Assembly (NCBI RefSeq): GCF_020783315.1
Contig: NZ_CP086063.1
Coordinates: 2,716,501-2,780,500, forward strand
Direction: 5' to 3'
From: Ferruginibacter lapsinanis
GTDB taxonomy: Bacteria > Bacteroidota > Bacteroidia > Chitinophagales > Chitinophagaceae
DNA: 64,000 nucleotides
In this document: in pieces, positions 9,265 through 14,870 of the stretch
Numbering within the stretch: position 1 is the stretch's first letter
How the letters are laid out: every line of letters begins with the position of its first letter
The notes under the pieces: model-generated
Seen by the model: the letters and a program-made list of their open reading frames with translations, nothing else
What the model was told of the DNA's origin: nothing
Database searches by the model: none
Position numbers and translations under genes: made by a program

Positions 9265-10113
9265 TCAATTTGTAATTACAAGGTTGTCAATTAGCCGAAC
9301 TTCATTTAAATAAGCTGCAATTAATGCAACTAACGGAGAAGCGCCATCCCAATTTTCTTTCAATTCTAATGTTTTAGCATCGGCAATTTCAACGTAATCT
9401 ACTACAAATCCGTTAGTAGAAAGATTTTCTGTTGCGATTGCTTTTAAAGCCAACAAATTGCCGGGTTTACATTCTCTTTTGATTAACTCCAATGTTTCGT
9501 AAATTCTTAATGCTTGTGTTCTCTCTGTATCAGTCAACCGGATATTTCTGCTGCTCATGGCCAAACCCGTTATTTCTCTTTGAGTAGGGCAGATGTTCAA
9601 TTGAATATCTACTCCCATAATATCAATCAGTTTACTGATGACCATACATTGCTGATAATCTTTTTGCCCCAGGTAAAGCATCTTTGGCTGAACGATCTCC
9701 AATAATCTTTGTACAACCTGACAAACACCTTGAAAATGACCCGGTCTGTATTTTCCTTCCAGGATCGTTTCTAAATACCCCAGATCATATTTGACACTGG
9801 TTGCAGGGCCATTTGGGTAGATCTCTTCGGCTGAGGGTAGAAAGAGTACATCACATCCGGATTTTTCTAATAGGTAGATGTCATTCTCGATAGTAGCCGG
9901 ATACTTACTGAAATCCAGCTGGTTATTGAATTGTGTGGGGTTTACAAATATACTGCAGACAGTGAAAAAATTGTCATTTTTTGCATTATTAATTAATGAT
10001 ATATGTCCTCCGTGCAATGCCCCCATGGTTGGTACAAATGCCATCTTACTTGTTCCCTTATCTCTTTTTCCAAGGAATATTTTAATGTCTTTAACCGTCT
10101 TAAATAAAATCAT
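9265..10113 (-). CDS. panC: Pantothenate synthetase
   Basis: ATP-dependent ligation of pantoate to beta-alanine. The 282 residues include FVPTMGALHGGHISL with the HxGH motif at 34-37, SIFVNPTQFN, GKYRPGHFQGVCQVV, MLYLGQKDYQQC and the SSRN segment that corresponds to the KMSKS-type loop. It is the first gene of the panC, flippase-like, rfaE2 operon. A mobile element inserted with its left end only 29 bases upstream of the ATG, which may have removed or altered the native promoter; I see no clear TAnnTTTG box in those 29 bases. Confidence 0.97.
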   Translation of the reverse strand: MILFKTVKDIKIFLGKRDKGTSKMAFVPTMGALHGGHISLINNAKNDNFFTVCSIFVNPTQFNNQLDFSKYPATIENDIYLLEKSGCDVLFLPSAEEIYPNGPATSVKYDLGYLETILEGKYRPGHFQGVCQVVQRLLEIVQPKMLYLGQKDYQQCMVISKLIDIMGVDIQLNICPTQREITGLAMSSRNIRLTDTERTQALRIYETLELIKRECKPGNLLALKAIATENLSTNGFVVDYVEIADAKTLELKENWDGASPLVALIAAYLNEVRLIDNLVITN

Positions 10114-10134
10114 TATTTATATGTATTAATGCTG

Positions 10135-10142
10135 AAATCCTG
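10135..10142. repeat. Target site duplication, left copy
   Basis: AAATCCTG directly abuts the left terminal repeat. The identical octamer abuts the right terminal repeat at 13931-13938. An 8-bp duplication fits IS1-type transposition. Confidence 0.93.
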
Positions 10143-10165
10143 GGTAGTGTCTCAGTTTGAAAATA
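10143..10165 (+). repeat. Left terminal inverted repeat
   Basis: 23 bases identical to the reverse complement of 13908-13930. It begins GGTAGTGTCTC at the outer end. Confidence 0.95.
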
Positions 10166-10179
10166 GTTATTTTTTAGAT

Positions 10180-10213
10180 GCTTAACCGAGTAAGCAAAGA
10201 TGTATTATCTTTG
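10180..10213 (+). promoter_or_regulatory. Promoter with palindromic operator for the KGG gene
   Basis: GCTTAACCGAGTAAGC at 10180-10195 is an imperfect palindrome (GCTTA, six bases, TAAGC). It overlaps the expected -33 position. TATCTTTG at 10206-10213 is the -7 box, and the ATG follows after only 4 bases at 10218. The palindrome matches the one at 11933-11948 at 14 of 16 positions and has the same placement, so both promoters are probably bound by the same repressor. Confidence 0.7.
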
Positions 10214-10217
10214 GGTT

Positions 10218-10457
10218 ATGGCAAAATTAAAACGTCCAAAAGATACTAATCAATTAGCTAAATCAATAGTAGATATAGCAACGGGAGAAATAGAAGAAAC
10301 TAAATCTACTGAACAAGACTTAATAAAGGCTGCTGCGGCGGCATTAGGTCGTAAAGGTGGCTTAAAGGGAGGTAAAGCCAGAGCTGCATCATTAACTCCC
10401 AAAAGAAGGTCTGAAATAGCTAAGAAGGCTGCTGCTGCAAGGTGGGATAAAAAATAA
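10218..10457 (+). CDS. Small basic KGG-type protein (passenger)
   Basis: A 79-residue protein rich in Lys, Ala and Gly. The C-terminal half reads ALGRKGGLKGGKARAASL, then a helix RSEIAKKAAAARW. This KGG / RSEIAxKAAxARW pattern recurs in small basic bacterial proteins often annotated as hypothetical or histone-like; nucleic-acid binding is plausible but unproven. I start at ATG 10218; an ATG 18 bases upstream (10200) lies within the promoter. The operator-promoter is a twin of the transposase promoter, which suggests joint control. It is convergent with the SecB-like gene with a 1-bp gap. Confidence 0.8.
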   Translation: MAKLKRPKDTNQLAKSIVDIATGEIEETKSTEQDLIKAAAAALGRKGGLKGGKARAASLTPKRRSEIAKKAAAARWDKK

Positions 10458-10458
10458 A

Positions 10459-10971
10459 TTATTTCTTTGTTATTTTAGGGGTCAAATTAAAAGTAGTTTC
10501 TTCAAGAATTAATCCATTTGCGTCAAACATATCTGGAAAGAATTTTTTTGCAACATCTAAAGTGTTAGTTATTGGCAATATAAAATCTTGGTAAACTGTT
10601 CCAGATAAATTTTGACAAAATAAAGCTCTGGCGTGTGAAATAGACATGCTAATAATACTAATAATTAAACCACACGGCAAAGTGATTTTACCATCAGTAT
10701 GATATTTTTTTATTTCATTGACAGTAAAAACATTTTGTACTACTATTTGAGACAACTGAATATTATTCTCAGGATAATGAAAAAAAATGGTAATCCTAAA
10801 ATCAATTATGTTCCCTTCTAAACTTATTCCACATGCCTGAGCTAATTCAACATTTACCTCTTTTGAATCTCCTTGCTTTAAGTGTTCATTTACAAAAAAA
10901 GATAGATTTTTAACTCTACTAATTGAATATTTCAAATCATCATATTTGTTATTTTTATTATCAATTAACAT
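10459..10971 (-). CDS. SecB-like chaperone of a putative TAC module (passenger)
   Basis: A 170-residue protein that I read as SecB-like. After a charged N-terminus come beta strands DFRITIFFHYPENN and IVVQNVFTVNEI, then the SecB-type end: a hydrophobic helix LIISIISMSISHARALF followed by the short GTVYQDFILPITN segment, analogous to the PPxxLPPVN region of SecB. Classical SecB is rare in Bacteroidota, whereas SecB-like chaperones of toxin-antitoxin-chaperone systems are found outside Proteobacteria. It is third in the operon, 4 bases after the antitoxin stop, which is the position of the chaperone gene in Mycobacterium HigBA-Rv1957. The assignment is by eye and needs a profile search. Confidence 0.6.
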   Translation of the reverse strand: MLIDNKNNKYDDLKYSISRVKNLSFFVNEHLKQGDSKEVNVELAQACGISLEGNIIDFRITIFFHYPENNIQLSQIVVQNVFTVNEIKKYHTDGKITLPCGLIISIISMSISHARALFCQNLSGTVYQDFILPITNTLDVAKKFFPDMFDANGLILEETTFNLTPKITKK

Positions 10972-10975
10972 AATC

Positions 10976-11437
10976 CTAAGAAGCTGTGTTTATATTGTTT
11001 TCTGTGTTGTGGTTATACTTAAACTGTCCGCCTTTAACAGAATAAAGATAATTACTTGGTGCTGTAATTAGAGCCGAAGTGTTTGAAGGTATAAATTCTG
11101 TTTTAGATGCAGTTATTGAAATAAATGTTTGCTTTGGTTCTGCACTAATATTAAATTTAATATTTAATGCCCTTTGTATTTTAGCAATAGTTTCAAAATT
11201 TAAAGGTTTATTACCTCTAAATACTTGAGTTAAATAACTAGGGGATACTTTTATTTTTTCTGCCAATTCTCCTCTATTTATTACTGCAATCTCACTTAAT
11301 CTATCAATTTCTGATAAGTAACCAGACATTAAAATTAATGCATCATGTTTGATACCCTCAATCTCGTTTTGTTCAGTCAATAAAAGTCTAATTTTTTCTT
11401 TTATCTCTTGGCTTTTATTGCTCAATTTCATATTCAT
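10976..11437 (-). CDS. XRE-type HTH antitoxin candidate with C-terminal extension (passenger)
   Basis: A 153-residue protein. The helix-turn-helix at about 55-98 reads RGELAEKIKVSPSYLTQVF followed by NKPLNFETIAKIQRALNI, typical of XRE/HigA antitoxins. The tail after residue 100 (ITASKTEFIPSNTSALITAP, then NYLYSVKGGQF) is low-complexity, hydrophobic and rich in tyrosine. Such a tail is what a chaperone-addiction (ChAD) region of a TAC antitoxin looks like. The start overlaps the toxin-like gene by 23 bases (ATG 11437; ATG 11431 is also possible), and the chaperone-like gene follows. It is the best candidate to bind the GCTTRACCGAKTAAGC palindromes. Confidence 0.75.
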   Translation of the reverse strand: MNMKLSNKSQEIKEKIRLLLTEQNEIEGIKHDALILMSGYLSEIDRLSEIAVINRGELAEKIKVSPSYLTQVFRGNKPLNFETIAKIQRALNIKFNISAEPKQTFISITASKTEFIPSNTSALITAPSNYLYSVKGGQFKYNHNTENNINTAS

Positions 11438-11819
11438 ATGAAGCTATTTTTAAAATTATCTCTTTAATTCGTTGATCATTTTCTTGAACTTTCTTACTTA
11501 GTAAAAGAATAGAACAAACTATATAAAAACCGCCAGTATCATCTGAAACTTCTTTGCAATAAATTCTGGTATTATCGACATCAAAAAATTTTATAGCTGA
11601 AACACCTTTTGATTTGTCATTCATTGCCTCTTGTCCATAACAATCCCAATATATTCCACTTTGGGTTAAAGTTCTTTCCACTATATACCAAAATCGCTTT
11701 CTTTTCTTTTCGATAAGCTGGATAATTTCATCTGCATTAATTTCATCTACACATAAATATCTCCTATATGAAGACCCGTATTCTTTAGCAGATTTAATTA
11801 CAATACATTTTCTTTTCAC
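11415..11819 (-). CDS. RelE/HigB-like toxin candidate (passenger)
   Basis: A 134-residue protein, first in the minus-strand operon. I do not recognise it with certainty. The second half has a RelE/ParE-like layout: AIKFFDVDNTRIYCKE, then FYIVCSILLLSKKVQ and a C-terminal helix QRIKEIILKIASYEYEI. This parallels the HigB arrangement of an arginine-bearing strand, a hydrophobic strand ending in Lys-rich residues, and a closing helix. The first half (EIIQLIEKKRKRFWYIVERT) is helical and basic. Position before an HTH gene, with overlapping ends, is the HigBA order. It could instead be an unrelated small passenger; the toxin role is inferred from context. Confidence 0.5.
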   Translation of the reverse strand: MKRKCIVIKSAKEYGSSYRRYLCVDEINADEIIQLIEKKRKRFWYIVERTLTQSGIYWDCYGQEAMNDKSKGVSAIKFFDVDNTRIYCKEVSDDTGGFYIVCSILLLSKKVQENDQRIKEIILKIASYEYEIEQ

Positions 11820-11911
11820 GAAATTAAGCTATAGGTTAATTATTTCCAAGAATTTATTTACATTTGTGCCTTAAAAAACATTTGTTTAACATAGATACGA
11901 CAAAAAATTAA

Positions 11912-11919
11912 CAAAAATA
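11912..11919 (-). promoter_or_regulatory. Candidate -7 box for the TAC-like operon
   Basis: The minus strand reads TATTTTTG about 92 bases upstream of the toxin-like ATG. Its -33 region would fall near the palindrome at 11933-11948, so the same operator could control both divergent units. Confidence 0.45.
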
Positions 11920-11932
11920 AAAATGAACAAAT

Positions 11933-11965
11933 GCTTGACCGATTAAGCATAAAGTGTTATATTTG
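11933..11965 (+). promoter_or_regulatory. Transposase promoter with palindromic operator
   Basis: TTG (11935-11937) and TATATTTG (11958-11965) are 20 bases apart and form a good Bacteroidota promoter. GCTTGACCGATTAAGC at 11933-11948 is an imperfect palindrome covering the -33 element. The transposase ATG (11970) begins 4 bases after the -7 box, so the message is probably leaderless. It is nearly the same as the site at 10180-10213. Confidence 0.75.
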
Positions 11966-11969
11966 ATGT

Positions 11970-12854
11970 ATGAACAAGCTACCATTACATAAAAGAGTGC
12001 AAATCATCAATCTATTGGTTGAAGGCAACTCTTTGCGTTCAACATCAAGAATAGCCGATGTATCAATAAATACAGTTACTAAATTACTTGTAGATGTAGG
12101 CAGGGCTTGTGAGCAATTTCATCATGATACTGTTATTGCAGTACCCTCTAAAAGAATACAATGTGACGAAATTTGGTCGTTCGTTGGTTGCAAGGACAAG
12201 AACGCAACAATAGAACAAAAAGAAGCAGGAAACGGGGATGCTTGGACGTGGGTTGCTATAGATGCAGATACAAAACTTGTTGTATCATGGTATGTAGGTG
12301 ACAGAGGGATGGAATCAGCATTAGAATTTATGCAGGATATACAATCAAGAATTTCAGAACAAAGAGTGCAATTGACATCAGACGGGTGGAATATTTATTT
12401 AGATGCTGTTGGTAGTGTATTTGGCAGCCAAATAGATTATGCTCAATTAATGAAAATATACGGTGGTGGTGGAAGTAGCAGCAATAGTAATACAGAAAAG
12501 AAATATAGTCCTGCAAGATTAAAATCAATTAACAAGATTGTAGTATCTGGTAATCCAGATGTAGAACATATCTCAACATCATTTGTAGAACGTCAAAATC
12601 TTACTATGAGAATGCACATGAGAAGGTTTACAAGATTAACCAATGCTTTCAGCAAAAAGTTAGAGAATCATTGCCATGCAATAGCACTTCACTTTGTTTA
12701 TTACAATTTTGTAAAACAACATAAGTCTTTAAGAATAACCCCTGCAATCGCAGCAGGATTGACAAAACGCTTTATGAGTATTGAAGATATTGCAAATTTA
12801 GTTCCTGATGAATCTTCTAAAACAAGGGGGCAATATAAAAAGAAAATAGTTTAA
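11970..12854 (+). CDS. IS1-type DDE transposase, single ORF
   Basis: A 294-residue transposase that moves the 10143-13930 element. N-terminal helix-turn-helix at about 8-45 (KRVQIINLLVEGNSLRSTSR onward). Catalytic triad: Asp66 in QCDEIWSFVG, Asp138 in LTSDGW and Glu207 in SFVERQNLTMRMHMRRFTR, the last being the signature segment of this family. Unlike classical IS1, which makes InsAB' by frameshifting, this is one intact frame. The 8-bp target duplication agrees with the family. It is convergent with a passenger gene 2 bp away and shares a palindromic operator pattern with the KGG gene. IS1595-type elements are the nearest alternative, but the DEIWSFVG motif favours IS1. Confidence 0.93.
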   Translation: MNKLPLHKRVQIINLLVEGNSLRSTSRIADVSINTVTKLLVDVGRACEQFHHDTVIAVPSKRIQCDEIWSFVGCKDKNATIEQKEAGNGDAWTWVAIDADTKLVVSWYVGDRGMESALEFMQDIQSRISEQRVQLTSDGWNIYLDAVGSVFGSQIDYAQLMKIYGGGGSSSNSNTEKKYSPARLKSINKIVVSGNPDVEHISTSFVERQNLTMRMHMRRFTRLTNAFSKKLENHCHAIALHFVYYNFVKQHKSLRITPAIAAGLTKRFMSIEDIANLVPDESSKTRGQYKKKIV

Positions 12855-12856
12855 TA

Positions 12857-13492
12857 CTAATCACCCCAATACCATACTACTTTCCCATTTCTATACAAGT
12901 ATCTTTTTTTAGTATTGTTAGCATCTCCAAAATATATAAATTGGTTTGGATTTTCAGAAATGTCGATTTTTATACTTTTTTTGTTTGTGCATGGCAAATC
13001 AAATATCCATGAGTATAGACTAGTTTTAATCTTGTCAATTGGTAAGCTAGCATAATAACTTGAGCTTTGTGCACTTAGATAATTTACTTTATTTTTAGTT
13101 CTTTTATATAAAGTATCATATCCTATTAATGGTTTTTCCCAAGTTTGTCCCCTCGGTGAAACATTTAGAATTAATTTACCATTCTCAAGTGTAACACTGT
13201 AAGTATAATTTATAGAATCTGGTATTATAGAAGGGTCACCATAATAATTATTATTTATTATAAAAGCAGTTTGCCCTCCTTTTTGATTGTTGGATTGTAC
13301 ATTTATTTGATACGCTGAATTATCGATCTTATACTTGGATAGAAGATTCTCAAAATCTTTTTTAAAATTTATGCTATCTTTTGGAGAGAGGGTTTGTGAT
13401 TGAGAATTAGAGATACAACTTAAAAAAAAGCTAACGATTATTATTAATATCTTTTGCAGTTTGCCCACCACTTTGATTGATTGAGGTAACAT
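12857..13492 (-). CDS. Putative lipoprotein with GGQTAxxINNN motif (passenger)
   Basis: A 211-residue exported protein of unknown function. The hydrophobic stretch ILIIIVSFFLSC ends in a lipobox-like Cys26, so a lipoprotein is likely. After a helical part comes NNQKGGQTAFIINNN at about 69-82, then a beta-rich region (YTYSVTLENGKLILNVSPRG) and an end with RYLYRNGKVVWYWGD. The motif recurs in the neighbouring upstream gene. Its annotated ATG overlaps that gene by 62 bases, so the true start may be further in, at a non-ATG codon. It is inside the transposon. Confidence 0.7.
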   Translation of the reverse strand: MLPQSIKVVGKLQKILIIIVSFFLSCISNSQSQTLSPKDSINFKKDFENLLSKYKIDNSAYQINVQSNNQKGGQTAFIINNNYYGDPSIIPDSINYTYSVTLENGKLILNVSPRGQTWEKPLIGYDTLYKRTKNKVNYLSAQSSSYYASLPIDKIKTSLYSWIFDLPCTNKKSIKIDISENPNQFIYFGDANNTKKRYLYRNGKVVWYWGD

Positions 13493-13796
13493 TACTTTCA
13501 GTGTTTTTACTAATTGGTGGGCTAAAAGTAACCTTTTTATTTTCTTTTGGCTGAGGGATATATTTATAGACTGTATCTATTTTAACAGGCTGAGTAATAA
13601 AAACAGTATCATTATGCTCATTCGGGATATTTAGTTCAATCCATAACATTTTAACGTGTTGCCCAATTGCTGCTTTAATCACAACAACTGAAACAAAAAC
13701 TGTAAAAAGAATAGAAATAATTATAATTATTTTTTTCATCGGTTTGCTTTTTGATAACTCAGTATATAAATCTTTTATTTCGTTGGCAGTTCCCAT
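13431..13796 (-). CDS. Single-pass membrane protein with GGQTAxxINNN motif (passenger)
   Basis: A 121-residue protein with a cytoplasmic-looking N-terminus (MGTANEIKDLYTELSKSK), one transmembrane helix at about 20-43 and an extracytoplasmic tail. The tail is Pro/Thr/Lys-rich (IDTVYKYIPQPKENKK) and ends in NQSGGQTAKDINNNR. The same GGQTAxxINNN motif occurs in the next gene. Known families do not come to mind; GGITAG-type motifs of this kind occur in uncharacterised membrane proteins of mobile DNA. It is the first of a two-gene unit reading leftward from the right end of the element. Confidence 0.7.
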   Translation of the reverse strand: MGTANEIKDLYTELSKSKPMKKIIIIISILFTVFVSVVVIKAAIGQHVKMLWIELNIPNEHNDTVFITQPVKIDTVYKYIPQPKENKKVTFSPPISKNTESNVTSINQSGGQTAKDINNNR

Positions 13797-13907
13797 TATT
13801 ATTATGATTTAGTCTCACAATATAACAATGGGTAACTTTATTACCTAATTTCAGATAGAATACAGCCTTTTAATGAAATTGGGAATAAATTTGTGCATTT
13901 TAGGGGA
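13797..13907. other. Right subterminal region of the transposon
   Basis: 111 bases between the last passenger start and the right terminal repeat. No gene or convincing TAnnTTTG box is visible on the minus strand, although a promoter for the two envelope genes must lie here if they are expressed from within the element. Confidence 0.5.
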
Positions 13908-13930
13908 TATTTTCAAACTGAGACACTACC
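13908..13930 (-). repeat. Right terminal inverted repeat
   Basis: Perfect 23-base reverse complement of 10143-10165; ends CACTACC at the outer edge. Confidence 0.95.
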
Positions 13931-13938
13931 AAATCCTG
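13931..13938. repeat. Target site duplication, right copy
   Basis: AAATCCTG, identical to 10135-10142. Confidence 0.93.
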
Positions 13939-13968
13939 ATGCGTTCTAAATTTCCCGATTTTTTTTCG

Positions 13969-13976
13969 TACTTTTG
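13969..13976 (+). promoter_or_regulatory. -7 element for the glycogen-synthase-like gene
   Basis: TACTTTTG, 42 bases upstream of ATG 14019. The transposon ends 38 bases before this box, so the -33 region of this promoter was probably retained. Confidence 0.6.
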
Positions 13977-14018
13977 CACACCCTTAGAAGTTCAAAGGAA
14001 CCACATAACCAAGTACAA

Positions 14019-14831
14019 ATGTCAACAAAGAAAAGAATTTTATTTATTGCAAATGAAATGTCGCCTTATTTAGAGCTTACAGAATTTGCAGAAATAATTA
14101 ATAAACTGGCCGTAAAGGCAAATGATAGCGGCATGGAAATCAGGTGTATCATGCCACGATTTGGAGTGATTAATGAAAGAAGACACCGTTTGCACGAGGT
14201 TGTAAGGTTATCCGGAATTAATGTAACAGTTGATGGAGATGATTATCCTTTGGTTATTAAGGTGGCATCTCTGCCTAATGCAAGATTGCAGGTTTATTTT
14301 TTAGATAATGAGGATTTCTTTAAAAGAAAAACTGTTTTTCATGATGAAAATGAAAAATGGTTTCCTGATAACGGACTTAGAACCGTTTTGTTCTGTAAAG
14401 GAGCTTTAGAAACCGTAAAAAAATTCGGTTGGCCTCCTGACATTATTCATTGCAGTGGCTGGATGACTGGATTAATTCCTATGTTCATCAAAACAGCTTA
14501 TAAAAAAGAGCCTGTTTTCAATAATTGTAAAGTTGTTTACACTATTGGAGAGAATACATTTAAAGAAAAAATGGGTGCTGACTTTTTAAAATTGGCCACC
14601 ATTAATGATAATGTAACAAAAAAAGAGTTAGATATTTTTAAAGATAATAACAATGTAGCCTTATTCAGAGGTGGGGCTGCTTTTGCAGATGCGGTTACTT
14701 TCGGTGCGGCAAAAGTTGATAAAAAGTTAGTGGAAGAGTTCAGCAAGGTAAAAGGCAAAAAAACATTGCCATTTAATGCAGAAAGCGATTTAACAGACTA
14801 TTTACAATTATATACCGACCTTGCGAAGTAG
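14019..14831 (+). CDS. Glycogen/starch synthase catalytic N-domain protein
   Basis: A 270-residue protein equal to the N-terminal Rossmann domain of GT5 glycogen synthases. It starts KKRILFIANEMSPYLELTEF and has CIMPRFGVINERRHRLHEV, then DIIHCSGWMTGLIP and VVYTIGENTF. The C-terminal GT-B domain with the nucleotide-sugar site is absent, and this short form appears to be a standing variant in Bacteroidota rather than a truncation here. The usual KxGGL substrate motif is replaced by LELTEFAE. Catalysis alone is doubtful. I start at ATG 14019; a further 15 codons upstream are open but lie at the promoter. It precedes a DUF4270 gene by 39 bases. Confidence 0.85.
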   Translation: MSTKKRILFIANEMSPYLELTEFAEIINKLAVKANDSGMEIRCIMPRFGVINERRHRLHEVVRLSGINVTVDGDDYPLVIKVASLPNARLQVYFLDNEDFFKRKTVFHDENEKWFPDNGLRTVLFCKGALETVKKFGWPPDIIHCSGWMTGLIPMFIKTAYKKEPVFNNCKVVYTIGENTFKEKMGADFLKLATINDNVTKKELDIFKDNNNVALFRGGAAFADAVTFGAAKVDKKLVEEFSKVKGKKTLPFNAESDLTDYLQLYTDLAK

Positions 14832-14870
14832 TATAATTCACTAACTATCATTATCATAAATACTGTTTTT

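Larger units (their letters stand above)
10143..13930. mobile_element. IS1-type transposon carrying a TAC-like module and other passengers
   Basis: Complete element of 3788 bp. Its ends are perfect 23-bp inverted repeats that begin GGTAGTGTCTCAGTTTGAAA, and it is flanked by 8-bp direct repeats AAATCCTG. It carries one DDE transposase of the single-ORF IS1 type plus six passengers: a KGG small basic protein, a toxin-like / XRE antitoxin / SecB-like chaperone operon, and two envelope proteins. Genes are packed tightly, with convergent gaps of 1 bp (10458) and 2 bp (12855-12856). IS1 elements are usually about 0.7-1.2 kb, so this one is far larger than normal. It inserted between panC and the glycogen-synthase-like gene. 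Intact ends and identical duplications suggest a recent, possibly still mobile, copy. Confidence 0.93.

Noticed and set aside
10143..13930. The element as an integrative or plasmid-like island with its own replication
   Set aside because: No integrase, replication gene or att-type tRNA site is present; the ends and duplications fit transposition.
13873..14073. A 66-codon frame spanning the right transposon end
   Set aside because: It crosses the terminal repeat and the promoter of the next gene, so it is not a real gene.
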